Shown: piece by piece, positions 27,301-34,730 of the stretch
Layout: every line of letters begins with the position of its first letter
Position numbering within the stretch: the stretch's first letter is position 1
NCBI GenBank assembly: GCA_023135195.1
Contig: JAGLTQ010000080.1
Location: forward strand, 1 to 56,499
DNA from: Gammaproteobacteria bacterium
GTDB lineage: Bacteria > Pseudomonadota > Gammaproteobacteria > UBA6429 > Thiohalophilaceae
Reading direction: 5' to 3'
Length of the DNA stretch: 56,499 nt
Notes under the pieces: model-generated
What the model was told of the DNA's origin: nothing
The model's database searches: none
What the model saw: only the letters and a program-made list of their open reading frames with translations
Position numbers and translations under genes: made by a program

Positions 27301-28204
27301 TTTGTCGTTCACCACTTAAGAAAATGAGTACGTCTCCGCTTGATTTGTTACTACTGGTCTCATGACTTAATTCATCAACGGCATTAAGGATGGCTTGTTG
27401 TTGATCTTTTTTAGTCTCGTTTTCTTCATCACTATTTAATGGGCGATATCGAACTTCAACAGGGTATGTTCGACCAGAGACCTCAATAATAGGTGCGTTT
27501 ATAAAGTGTTTAGCAAATCGTTCAGGGTCGATGGTTGCCGAGGTTATGATAATTTTTAAGTCCGGGCGTTTAGGTAGTAGTTGTTTTAAGTAACCTAAAA
27601 TAAAATCAATATTAAGACTACGTTCATGAGCCTCATCAATTATAAGGGTGTCATAATTTTGCAGGAAAGGATCGTTTTGTATTTCGGCTAATAAAATGCC
27701 ATCGGTCATCACTTTTATATGACTGTTTTTATTTGATTTATCTGAAAAACGAATCTTATAACCAACACTTGTCCCCAGTTCAGTATTAAGTTCTTCAGCA
27801 ATACGGCTGGCAACACTGCGAGCAGCAATACGGCGGGGCTGGGTGTGACCAATCATGCCATAAGTGCCACGCCCAATTTTTAAACATAATTTTGGTAATT
27901 GAGTTGTTTTACCAGAGCCCGTTTCTCCACAAAGAATAATAACCTGGTGTTCCTCTATGGCTTTGCATATATCTTCCTGCCTTTGATTAATAGGTAAGTT
28001 TTCAGGAAAGCCTGGAACAGGTTTAGTGGATGCGCGTGTTTCAGCACGTTGAATAGACCGGGTTATTTGTTTTTCTAAATTTTCTAATTGTTTTGTCGCT
28101 TCTTTGTCTTTCGATAGGTTTTTTAGATTTTTAGTGAATTTAAATCGATCAAACAACATACATTGCTTAATGAGAGTCTGGAGTTGTTTGTGAGCGTCAT
28201 TCAT
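24332..28204 (-). CDS. hrpA: ATP-dependent RNA helicase HrpA
   Basis: This is a full-length HrpA (1290 residues). The DEAH helicase core has Walker A GETGSGKTT (93-101), IIDEAHERS near 188 and the SAT motif TSATID. It is followed by motifs IV-VI (NVAETSLTIPGI, QRKGRCGRTSDG), the winged-helix/ratchet region, OB fold and the long DUF3418 C-terminal region typical of HrpA. HrpA unwinds RNA and is implicated in ribosome rescue and mRNA processing. It stands alone on the minus strand. Confidence 0.95.
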   Translation of the reverse strand: MNDAHKQLQTLIKQCMLFDRFKFTKNLKNLSKDKEATKQLENLEKQITRSIQRAETRASTKPVPGFPENLPINQRQEDICKAIEEHQVIILCGETGSGKTTQLPKLCLKIGRGTYGMIGHTQPRRIAARSVASRIAEELNTELGTSVGYKIRFSDKSNKNSHIKVMTDGILLAEIQNDPFLQNYDTLIIDEAHERSLNIDFILGYLKQLLPKRPDLKIIITSATIDPERFAKHFINAPIIEVSGRTYPVEVRYRPLNSDEENETKKDQQQAILNAVDELSHETSSNKSSGDVLIFLSGERQIREAAEALRKHHPDKTEIIPLYSRLSNAEQQKVFKSHAYRRIILATNVAETSLTIPGIQYVIDTGYARISRYSYRTKVQRLPIERVSQASANQRKGRCGRTSDGICIRLYSEDDFNNRQVFTDPEILRTNLASVILQMHNIRLGNIEKFPFIDKPDSRLIKDGYQLLEELQAMNKQNITHIGKILSRFPIEPRYARMLIAANEFSSLNEVLIIVSALSIADPRERPMDKQQQADQAHSQFKDEKSDFIAYLNLWNFYQEQRQHLSQNKLRKLCKASFLSYTRMLEWRDIHSQLLNQCNEVKYKINTTVAGYDAIHQALLSGLLSHAGLKNEDGEYQGARNNIFAIFPGSNLRKKRPLWIMAAEMLETQRHYGLTVAQIDPLWLEKQASHLIKKSYFEAHWEKRPAQIAAYEKSTLYGLIINPRKKINYGPIDPEFSRELFIRGAFVNREYSGHAAFFQHNEKLFTDIEKLEHQSRRQDVLVDDEVVYQFYDECIPAGIYNSKRFDTWRKEAEKNNAKTLFLNREYLMQHSAGDITEEQYPKQLVINNTALPLSYHFDPASEDDGVTLTLPLALLNTLNPVQFEWLIPALLRDKITQLIKTLPKNMRKNFVPVPQFTDACIDAITDHSSPLIYSISQQLTRITGIEIPDNAWQIDSLDAHFFMRFDIRDQYNKKIAHGRNLRVLQESLSQEVSEQFSKNIKWEIEQKGLTEWSFDKLPSVINKTQNSLNIKGFPALQDDDESISIVVIDNENLAQEIHHDGLKRLYFLALKQQVKYLNKNLPNIQKICMSYTSVGSCNDLKLSIIDASIEQSFFTTKNIIRDKESFNQNLQQGSNNLVNNANEICAILTKVFDSYHKIRKQLKQNNKPNWLISLNDIQSQLDHLIYEDFIYFTPIEYLNSYPRYLQAIQQRLDKLQETADRDRQYTNILAPYWEHFVKLNDEYYEHPVFSLYRWMLEEYRVSLFAQGLKTLIPVSEKRLEKQWQEVKKII

Positions 28205-28253
28205 GGCGGGGATTATATAGATTTAAAAGAGTGATTAGATATTATTAAGTTAA

Positions 28254-28332
28254 GTAGGTTGGTTCAAGTCACAAAGTGACGGAACCAACAAAGAATGATG
28301 GATCCGTCACTTTGTTCCTTGATCCATCCTAC
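28254..28332. repeat. Palindromic element, variant of the 6.2-kb family
   Basis: It starts GTAGGTTGGTTCAAGTC and ends CTTGATCCATCCTAC, with arms meeting near CAACAAAGAATGATGG. Layout and length match the elements at 6241-6432 (GTAGGTTGG...CCAACCTAC), but the inner sequence has diverged (CACAAAGTGACGG/CCGTCACTTTG). It sits in the gap upstream of hrpA. Confidence 0.75.
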
Positions 28333-28371
28333 ATGGTTGAGAATATCTTTTGATTTAAAGCTAATTAATTA

Positions 28372-28701
28372 TTACGGTTCTTCGCCATAATCGATAGTAA
28401 TTTCCTGATGCATTTCAATTTCTTCGACTGCATACAGTTCATAACCATCAAATTCAGCACAGGGGGTTGTATTGTGGTTTAAATAGCGCAATGCATTTTT
28501 GCCATCTCGACCAATCCATTCGCCGTCTTCCTTTTCTGTCCACAAAACATGCATCCCATTATCGGTCGTCTCGGGGCCTTCATAGTCTCCTAAATAGGTA
28601 CCTTCTTTTATTACTGCGCAGGCAAAAAGTCCCTTGCCATGAATGTCAGAATCTTCAACATAAAAGTATTGCGCTTCTTTTTTTGTGAGTTTGATAGTCA
28701 T
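28372..28701 (-). CDS. Small SET-domain protein
   Basis: A 109-residue protein that is almost only a SET fold: VEDSDIHGKGLFACAVIKEGTYLGDYEG at the N-terminus, RYLNHNTTPCAEFDGYELYAV (the NHxxxPN-like substrate/SAM loop), and ITIDYGEEP (the catalytic Tyr strand). It lacks pre- and post-SET cysteines. SET proteins in bacteria are presumed SAM-dependent lysine methyltransferases, and the target here is unknown. It is transcribed alone. Confidence 0.85.
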   Translation of the reverse strand: MTIKLTKKEAQYFYVEDSDIHGKGLFACAVIKEGTYLGDYEGPETTDNGMHVLWTEKEDGEWIGRDGKNALRYLNHNTTPCAEFDGYELYAVEEIEMHQEITIDYGEEP

Positions 28702-29021
28702 AATGTTGTGCTATTTATTATTTCAGAGAGTTCTATCGTAGAGGAGTTATAACTTTGTTTCAATAAGGGTAAATGAGCAAAAACTTTAGTTTATTTATCG
28801 GATATATTAAATCTTAAGCATTATATATCGGATGGAAGTTATTGAATAAAAACTATATTTTCTGGAATCTGGATGTTTACATCTTATGTATAGATTGTGA
28901 AGTTTTGTTTAAGTCAGCATGATTGTGACGATTTAGTTGCTTATGCTGCGGATAACGGTATTGATGGGCAAACCTGCTTTATGTAAATAAAGAGGGGCAT
29001 TTGCTTAATGCCCCTCTTTAT
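28702..29021. other. Non-coding gap between the SET gene and slyD
   Basis: About 320 bp, AT-rich, with a strong minus-strand terminator at its right edge (28983-29021) and presumably the promoter of the SET gene near its left edge. A 25-codon GTG frame near 28909-28986 has no ribosome-binding site and was not accepted. Confidence 0.5.
28983..29021 (-). terminator. Rho-independent terminator of slyD
   Basis: A perfect 13-bp stem AAAGAGGGGCATT/AATGCCCCTCTTT with a 5-base loop, followed on the minus strand by a T-rich tract (TTTATTTA). It starts directly at the slyD stop codon. Confidence 0.9.
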
Positions 29022-29507
29022 TTAGTGATGATGATGCCCATCTGGACCATGTGCGTGCCCATGTTCAATTTCTTCTTTTGATGCTTCACGAACATCTGAA
29101 ATTTTAATATCAAAGTTCAAAGCAATGCCTGCTAATGGATGGTTGCCATCAACGGTGATTTCATCACCTTCAATTTTCGTCACAGTTACCGTGAGCATGT
29201 CACCTTCAGGACTTTCGGCATGAAACTGAATACCTTCTTCAACGGGGTGATCTGATTCAAACATATTACGAGGAACAACCTGGACCATTGAGTCATCACG
29301 AACACCGTAGCCATCTTCCGGCTCAACATGCGCAGAGAATTCATCACCGGCTGATTTTCCTTCCATTTGTCCTTCCAGACCTGGGATAATTCCGCCTGAT
29401 CCATGCAAATAAAGAAAACTGTTGTCTTGAGATTCATCAAGCGTCTCACCTTGATCATTTTTTAGAGTGTAGTTAATTGTAACAACGCTGTTTTTACTGA
29501 TTTTCAT
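29022..29507 (-). CDS. slyD: FKBP-type peptidyl-prolyl isomerase SlyD
   Basis: SlyD is a cytoplasmic prolyl isomerase/chaperone that also binds nickel. The 161-residue product has the FKBP domain (VVTINYTLKNDQGETLDES, GSGGIIPGLEGQMEGKSAGDE), an insert-in-flap chaperone domain (about 70-125) and a short His-rich tail (HGHAHGPDGHHHH) that suits metal binding, but it is shorter than the E. coli tail. A strong terminator follows. Confidence 0.93.
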   Translation of the reverse strand: MKISKNSVVTINYTLKNDQGETLDESQDNSFLYLHGSGGIIPGLEGQMEGKSAGDEFSAHVEPEDGYGVRDDSMVQVVPRNMFESDHPVEEGIQFHAESPEGDMLTVTVTKIEGDEITVDGNHPLAGIALNFDIKISDVREASKEEIEHGHAHGPDGHHHH

Positions 29508-29830
29508 CTGGAAACCTTTAATTTTTGACTGCTATTTAGCGAAATATTTAAAAGCTGACTATATCAGATATAAAAGCACTAAAAATAGTGAAAAGTTAAG
29601 TTTTTTCTCTTTAGATGGGGCTATTTTTACCGTCGTCATAGTAAGTCAAAGCAAGAGCGTTAAAGAAAATGTTAACTCCCTGATAGCCGCAGTAATACAG
29701 CAGCAATTCAAAGTTTAGGATATTCATTATCTGTTCCGCTTCATTTCTTTATAATTAACATGTCCTTTTTACTCTTGTTTTCTTTGGCTATCTGTTAAAA
29801 TAGCCAAAGTGTAAAGGACTGTGTTTTATT
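29508..29830. other. Non-coding gap between slyD and cmoA
   Basis: About 320 bp between divergent genes, without a credible ORF. It should hold both promoters. The only clear structure is a 10-bp perfect hairpin at 29782-29809 just before cmoA. Confidence 0.5.
29782..29809 (+). promoter_or_regulatory. Perfect hairpin in the cmoA leader
   Basis: CTTTGGCTAT and ATAGCCAAAG form a 10-bp perfect inverted repeat around an 8-base loop, ending 21 bases before the cmoA ATG. The putative Shine-Dalgarno AAAGGA follows at once. No T-tract follows on either strand, so it is not a terminator. It may be an operator or a translational control hairpin. Confidence 0.45.
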
Positions 29831-30568
29831 ATGAATAAAAAATCATCTCAAGATAATATTTTTGCTTCGCCATTATCAGAAATTGTCGATTTTGTTTTTG
29901 ATGAAAAGGTGGTGGATGTTTTTCCTGATATGATCAATCGTTCCGTGCCTGGTTACAGTACCATCATTAATCAAATCGGCATTCTTGCTCAGCACCATGC
30001 AAAAGAAAATACTTATTTATACGATTTAGGATGTTCATTAGGGGCCGCAAGTTTATCGATGCGCCATCATTTAACCAAAGATGGCTGCGAAATAATTTCG
30101 GTCGATAATGCACAAGCCATGATCGATCGTTTAGATAAAATTTTACAGCGTGATAATAGCAAAACACCGGTGCAAACATTGTGTGCCGATATTCAGGATG
30201 TTGAAATTAACAATGCCTCGGTTGTTGTTATGAATTTCACGTTGCAATTTATTCCTTTAGCGGAACGTAAAAATATTCTGGCTAAAATTTTTACAGGTTT
30301 AAACAAGGGTGGCTGTTTGATTTTATCTGAGAAACTGGCATTTTCTGATGCAGATGAAAATGAAGTGCAGATTGAACTTCATCATGCCTTTAAAAGGTCA
30401 AATGGATATAGTGAGCTTGAAATCGCACAAAAACGCAGCGCATTAGAGAATGTCCTGATTCCTGAAACCAAAGAAACCCATGTACAACGATTAAAAGAAA
30501 CCGGTTTTAGTCAGGTTTCCCCCTGGTTTCAATGTTTTAATTTTTCTTCGTTTATCGCAATTAAATAA
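29831..30568 (+). CDS. cmoA: Carboxy-S-adenosyl-L-methionine synthase CmoA
   Basis: CmoA converts SAM and prephenate into carboxy-SAM, the donor used by CmoB. The sequence opens QDNIFASPLSEIVDFVFDEKVVDVFPDMI, with conserved NRSVPGYSTIINQIGILA, then YDLGCSLGAASLSM (SAM loop) and MNFTLQFIPLAER. The 245-residue length is normal. It is followed after one base by cmoB. Confidence 0.96.
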   Translation: MNKKSSQDNIFASPLSEIVDFVFDEKVVDVFPDMINRSVPGYSTIINQIGILAQHHAKENTYLYDLGCSLGAASLSMRHHLTKDGCEIISVDNAQAMIDRLDKILQRDNSKTPVQTLCADIQDVEINNASVVVMNFTLQFIPLAERKNILAKIFTGLNKGGCLILSEKLAFSDADENEVQIELHHAFKRSNGYSELEIAQKRSALENVLIPETKETHVQRLKETGFSQVSPWFQCFNFSSFIAIK

Positions 30569-30569
30569 T

Positions 30570-31544
30570 ATGATCGATTATAGCGACCTTTATCAAGCCC
30601 TCGAGAACAGCGATGCAAAAGAGTGGTTAAAGACTCTTGAGAAAAGTGTAGAACATGCTTTTAATTCTCCCCGACATGGCGAACTTGATAAGTGGTTAGC
30701 CATGTTAAATAACCTGCCGGATATCCAGCCTTCGTCTATAGATTTGAATACCGGGGTTCGTATTGGTCAGAGTAATGATTGCGAACAAACGACAAGGGAC
30801 GAACTGGAACAACATTTACGATTGTTAATGCCCTGGCGGAAAGGACCTTTCTCTGTATTCGGTTTAGATATTAATACCGAATGGCATTCAGACTGGAAGT
30901 GGGATCGTGTACAGCCACATATTGATTCCTTAAAAGGGAAGCATGTTCTTGATATTGGATGTGGAAACGGTTACTACGCGCTTAGAAGTTATGGGCAGGG
31001 TGCGGATTTAGTTGTTGGTATTGATCCCGGCCAAAAATATATTATGCAGTTTTATGCACTAAAAAAATATTTAGGAAATATTCCGGTACACCTTTTACCT
31101 TTAGGTATTGAAGATATTCTTCCTTCGTTAAAAGCATTCGACACCGTGTTTTCAATGGGGGTGTTGTATCACCGCCGTTCACCATTGGAGCATTTATACG
31201 AGCTTCGGGATTGTTTAAAACCCGGAGGGGAACTGGTATTGGAAACACTGGTTATAGATGGTGATGTGAATTCTGTTTTGCTGCCTGAAGATCGTTATCA
31301 GCAAATGCGTAACGTCTGGTTTTTACCCAGTTGTGATGCATTGGTTTTATGGTTGCAACGTTGTGGATTTAAAAACGTGCGTGTTGTTGATGTATCAAAG
31401 ACAAATACCGATGAACAACGTACGACAGATTGGATGATATTTGACTCATTAGAAAAGTTTTTAGATCCAAATGATGCAACAAAAACAATTGAAGGCTATC
31501 CAGGTCCAATGCGGGCAGTGGTATTGGCGAATGCACCAGAATAG
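30570..31544 (+). CDS. cmoB: tRNA U34 carboxymethyltransferase CmoB
   Basis: CmoB transfers the carboxymethyl group of carboxy-SAM to ho5U34, giving cmo5U34. The conserved PWRKGPFSVFGLDINTEWHSDWKW segment is present, with the SAM motif LDIGCGNGYYALRS, then FSMGVLYHRRSPLEHL and the C-terminal RTTDWMIFDSLEKFLDP. At 324 residues it is full length. A palindromic repeat follows. Confidence 0.96.
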   Translation: MIDYSDLYQALENSDAKEWLKTLEKSVEHAFNSPRHGELDKWLAMLNNLPDIQPSSIDLNTGVRIGQSNDCEQTTRDELEQHLRLLMPWRKGPFSVFGLDINTEWHSDWKWDRVQPHIDSLKGKHVLDIGCGNGYYALRSYGQGADLVVGIDPGQKYIMQFYALKKYLGNIPVHLLPLGIEDILPSLKAFDTVFSMGVLYHRRSPLEHLYELRDCLKPGGELVLETLVIDGDVNSVLLPEDRYQQMRNVWFLPSCDALVLWLQRCGFKNVRVVDVSKTNTDEQRTTDWMIFDSLEKFLDPNDATKTIEGYPGPMRAVVLANAPE

Positions 31545-31550
31545 TTAACA

Positions 31551-31630
31551 AATCACGGGGAACACCGGGAAATAAACCTTATTATTTTAGATTAAAGGTT
31601 TTCCCTGTGAACCCGGTGTTCCCCGTGGTT
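31551..31630. repeat. 80-bp palindrome between cmoB and msrA
   Basis: AATCACGGGGAACACCGGG at the left pairs with CCCGGTGTTCCCCGTGGTT at the right (about 17-19 bp), with inner arms AAACCTT/AAGGTTT. Its position right after cmoB suggests it may also stop transcription. The core GTGTTCCCCGTG recurs at 53317-53328. Confidence 0.8.
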
Positions 31631-31657
31631 AAAGGTCTGTATATATAAGGTGTCGAA

Positions 31658-32263
31658 ATGATAACAAAAGAACAAGCATTAGCTGGCAGAGAAGAAGGCA
31701 TTCAGTTACCCGAAAAACATTTTGTTAACCAAAACAACCTTTCTGCTCCATATCCTGAAAATATGCAACAAGCGATGTTTGGTTTGGGATGTTTTTGGGG
31801 AGCAGAAAAACAATTTTGGCAAACAGAAGGTGTGTATATCACCTTGGTAGGTTACTCAGCAGGATATACCCCTAACCCAACTTATCAGGAAGTGTGCTCA
31901 GGAATGACCTGTCACAATGAAGTCGTTTATGTTGTATATAATCCAGATAAAGTCAGTTATGAAGCCTTACTAAAATTATTCTGGGAATCACATAATCCTA
32001 CGCAAGGTATGCGTCAGGGAAATGATCGTGGTACGCAATATCGTTCGGGTATTTATACTTATTCTAAAGAGCAAAATGAACTGGCATTAAAATCAAAAGA
32101 ACACTATCAAACAATTTTACGGGAGGCCGCTTTAGGCGATATAACCAGTGAAATTATTGAAGCAACAGATTTTTATGTTGCGGAAGAATATCATCAGCAA
32201 TATTTAGCAAAAAATGCTGGTGGATACTGTGGACTGGGTGGCACAGGGCTCTTATATAAATAA
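31658..32263 (+). CDS. msrA: Peptide methionine sulfoxide reductase MsrA
   Basis: MsrA reduces methionine-S-sulfoxide in proteins and free methionine. The catalytic motif [13 protein letters not shown] (Cys45) is present, with [44 protein letters not shown], and the C-terminal resolving region [10 protein letters not shown] (Cys191). At 201 residues it is the long form with an N-terminal extension, as in E. coli. Confidence 0.95.
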   Translation: MITKEQALAGREEGIQLPEKHFVNQNNLSAPYPENMQQAMFGLGCFWGAEKQFWQTEGVYITLVGYSAGYTPNPTYQEVCSGMTCHNEVVYVVYNPDKVSYEALLKLFWESHNPTQGMRQGNDRGTQYRSGIYTYSKEQNELALKSKEHYQTILREAALGDITSEIIEATDFYVAEEYHQQYLAKNAGGYCGLGGTGLLYK

Positions 32264-32271
32264 GACTTATT

Positions 32272-32682
32272 TTAATCCTGTAATGTAATAATTAACTTTC
32301 GTGAGTGTCCATGAGTACGGTGTTCCCATAGGTAAACTCCTTGCCACGTTCCTAGAGCAAGGTGACTATTCGAGATAGGGATGGTCAAACTGTTCTGTGT
32401 CAAAATCGACCGTATATGTGCAGGCATATCATCAGGGCCTTCCATATCATGTAGATAGGCTGGGTCGCCATCAGGTGCTATACGCGCCATAAAATTCTCT
32501 AAGTCGACTCTGACAGAGGCATCAGCATTCTCACAAAGGATAAGGGATGCGCTAGTGTGCTGCAGAAATAAATGACAAAGTCCGGACTGAATACCCTTTT
32601 CATTAACCACCTTTTGAATATCATTTGATATATCAAAAGTTCCCCTGCCTTTTGTTTCTATACTTAATGTTTTTTGTTTCAT
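32272..32682 (-). CDS. yjbQ: YjbQ/UPF0047 family protein
   Basis: The conserved core LCHLFLQHTSASLILCENADASVRVDLENFM and LAPDGDPAYLHDMEGPDDMPAHIRSIL, then LALGTWQGVYLWEHR, identifies the YjbQ/UPF0047 family. Members show weak thiamine-phosphate synthase activity in vitro, but the physiological role is unclear. Two ATGs (32691 and 32682) are possible, and I chose the second because it aligns with the usual start. The stop lies 9 bp from the msrA stop, so the genes converge. Confidence 0.85.
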   Translation of the reverse strand: MKQKTLSIETKGRGTFDISNDIQKVVNEKGIQSGLCHLFLQHTSASLILCENADASVRVDLENFMARIAPDGDPAYLHDMEGPDDMPAHIRSILTQNSLTIPISNSHLALGTWQGVYLWEHRTHGHSRKLIITLQD

Positions 32683-32802
32683 ACGCTGCATATTACAACA
32701 AAAAAGTCAGCGTAACGATTGTTAACAAAAAAAACTATTATAGGTATAAAAAAACAATTAGTTTTGACGCTAACAATAGAAATGACTTTATTAAACAATA
32801 TT

Positions 32803-32870
32803 ATGTGATGTCAATGCTGTCCCGCCAGCGTGGGAATGACGTGTTAACGGGACAGCAGTGATGTGATGTC
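32803..32870. repeat. Direct-repeat-flanked hairpin, MITE-like
   Basis: Ten-base direct repeats ATGTGATGTC (32803-32812 and 32861-32870) flank a 48-bp insert with inverted ends TGCTGTCCCG (32815-32824) and CGGGACAGCA (32848-32857). Direct repeat, terminal inverted repeat and small size suggest a miniature inserted element with a target duplication, but with no autonomous partner seen, this is inference. Confidence 0.55.
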
Positions 32871-32877
32871 TATCACA
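32862..32877 (+). promoter_or_regulatory. Perfect CRP-type site TGTGATGTCTATCACA
   Basis: All ten bases of the consensus TGTGA-N6-TCACA match. The left half-site belongs to the right-hand copy of the ATGTGATGTC direct repeat. It lies about 110 bp before the HDOD gene at 32989, near TTGACG (32932) and TATACT (32953), which are only 15 bp apart, so promoter placement is weak. Confidence 0.5.
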
Positions 32878-32988
32878 TTAGTTAATGTATGTATGAATAA
32901 TCAAAGTTATTTACTTAACAAATATTTACAGTTGACGATATATTAAGAACTATATACTTACAAAAAAATAATGACGAGAAAGTGATTT

Positions 32989-34293
32989 ATGCACAGTGAG
33001 TTACTCAAAACAATGTTTAAAAAAAATAATGTCGATTTTAGTTGCATGGATATTTTTTCAGAAACAAATACTTCTGTACTAAACATACTTAAAAAATCTC
33101 AGGTTGACTGTACTGTTTTGACCTCTAATAATGAGCTTTTTATAGCTCTTAATCCTGCTTCACATATATTTGACTTGTCACGATTAAATAAAATTACGGG
33201 TAAGTCTTTATCACGGATAGATAATGAAGAACAAATAATTAAGGGTTCAAATAGAAGAGTACATGTTTTTATTGATGAAGCTCTTGAGAATCAGGATGAT
33301 TTTTTTATCGTTTGTGAAGAAGAAAAAAATGCTTATACTATCGATGTAAAACAATTATATAAGCTTTCAAACGATAATCTAATAGGGTTGTCGTTCTCGG
33401 ATGAAGTGAAAAAAAATGTGGATATTAAAAAAAACTTAAGTTTTAAAGAGCGTGTTAAAGCACTTCATTCATTACCACCTATGCCGGAAATAGCAAGTCA
33501 GATTTTAAATCTCAGGGCTATTCATGAGGTGAAGGTAGAGCAAATTGTAGAGGTTATTGAGAAAGATCCTGTACTCGCCGCACAAATTGTCAGTTATGCT
33601 AACTCAGCATTTTTTGGGCAAGCCGGTTCTGTTAAGTCTTTGAAAGATGCCATATTCAGAGTGTTGGGTGTGGATGCTGTTATGAATATGGCTCTCGCTT
33701 TATCGGTTGGCTCCACCTTTAGCATTCCACAAACCGGGCCTGTTGGCGCAAAGTGCGTGTGGAAATCTTCAATATATGGGGCTTCCTTAATGCAACGTTT
33801 AAGTATGTTGATGCCCTGGGGGGAGCGCCCTAATCCTGGTACAGCATATTTAGTCGGTTTGTTGTCTGATATTGGTTTACTGGTATTGGGTCACTTGTTT
33901 ACGAATGAATATATTGAACTTAACAAATATCTGGAAAAAAATAGTGATGTAAATATTCTAGAAGCAGAAGAGCATGTATTTGGTATTACTCATATTGAAA
34001 TCGGAAAAATGGTTATGCGTATGTGGAATATGCCGGAAGAGCTCATTGCGGTAGCGGCATATTTTAGTGATAAAAAGCCTTCTGAAGAATATGAAAAATA
34101 TATTCAGTTATTGACGCTTGTTAAAACCTTATTAGTACCTCATGGGTTAACATTTGGAGATAGTTCTGAAGAAATTCCGTTAGAATTACTGGAAAAACTA
34201 AACCTTGATGAAGAGGATGTTATTGTTGCTTCGGATGAAGTGCTTTCAGAAGGTGAAATTATTAAAAAGTTAGTCAGACAAATGTGTGGATAA
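32989..34293 (+). CDS. Deacylase-like (YbaK-type) and HDOD domain protein
   Basis: The C-terminal half holds an HDOD domain from about residue 155 (LHSLPPMPEIASQILNLRA, DPVLAAQIVSYANSAFFGQ, DAIFRVLGVDAVMNMALALS). HDOD proteins regulate signalling or the cell cycle without a metal centre. The N-terminal 150 residues resemble YbaK/ProX aminoacyl-tRNA deacylase domains in length and strand order, a fusion known in this class, but conserved active-site residues are not obvious, so this part may be degenerate. A CRP-type site lies upstream. Confidence 0.78.
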   Translation: MHSELLKTMFKKNNVDFSCMDIFSETNTSVLNILKKSQVDCTVLTSNNELFIALNPASHIFDLSRLNKITGKSLSRIDNEEQIIKGSNRRVHVFIDEALENQDDFFIVCEEEKNAYTIDVKQLYKLSNDNLIGLSFSDEVKKNVDIKKNLSFKERVKALHSLPPMPEIASQILNLRAIHEVKVEQIVEVIEKDPVLAAQIVSYANSAFFGQAGSVKSLKDAIFRVLGVDAVMNMALALSVGSTFSIPQTGPVGAKCVWKSSIYGASLMQRLSMLMPWGERPNPGTAYLVGLLSDIGLLVLGHLFTNEYIELNKYLEKNSDVNILEAEEHVFGITHIEIGKMVMRMWNMPEELIAVAAYFSDKKPSEEYEKYIQLLTLVKTLLVPHGLTFGDSSEEIPLELLEKLNLDEEDVIVASDEVLSEGEIIKKLVRQMCG

Positions 34294-34331
34294 ACCTGTA
34301 ATACTCCACTTTTATTGCCTATAGTTAGGTA

Positions 34332-34730
34332 ATGTCGAACAAAGAAAAATCAAACTCATTGGCTTGTGCTTCTAATTCCCTGTCACTCCATGCCCATTTT
34401 CAATTCCCGGATATTCAGCAATCTGAACCACTATGGAAGCGTGCACCGGCACGCGATAATTCAGGTAAGCCTTATTCTGACTTTATGATGTTCATACCGG
34501 GGCTGAAAAATTTTGATGCTGCTCGTCTTAACGATATCGTTAATAAAATGGGTGCAGTTTTAAAGCATTTCGAGAACGACATCATAATGGCGGACTTGAA
34601 TCTGAAAATTAATGTGTTGTGGGTAACTATTCAGCCGCATATTGGTTTAAGTTCAGAGATTGCTTCGTTAATTCATCAGGCTGTACCTGAAGCAAAGCTC
34701 GTATCACAGCACAGCGTGACAGAAAGTTAA
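34332..34730 (+). CDS. Hypothetical 132-residue protein
   Basis: A soluble protein with no signal peptide. The middle reads PLWKRAPARDNSGKPYSDFMMFIPGLKNF and the end NLKINVLWVTIQPHIGLSSEIASLIHQAVPEAKLVSQ. The strand-helix alternation suggests a compact alpha/beta fold. I do not recognise the family. The stop codon overlaps the convergent patatin gene by 4 bp. Confidence 0.65.
   Translation: MSNKEKSNSLACASNSLSLHAHFQFPDIQQSEPLWKRAPARDNSGKPYSDFMMFIPGLKNFDAARLNDIVNKMGAVLKHFENDIIMADLNLKINVLWVTIQPHIGLSSEIASLIHQAVPEAKLVSQHSVTES

Noticed and set aside
28909..28986. 25-codon GTG frame (VKFCLSQHDCDD...)
   Set aside because: No ribosome-binding site and no recognisable similarity. It is probably chance within a non-coding gap.
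32625..32861. 78-residue plus-strand ORF over the yjbQ start
   Set aside because: It reads across the yjbQ 5' end and the direct-repeat hairpin, with no homology-like pattern.
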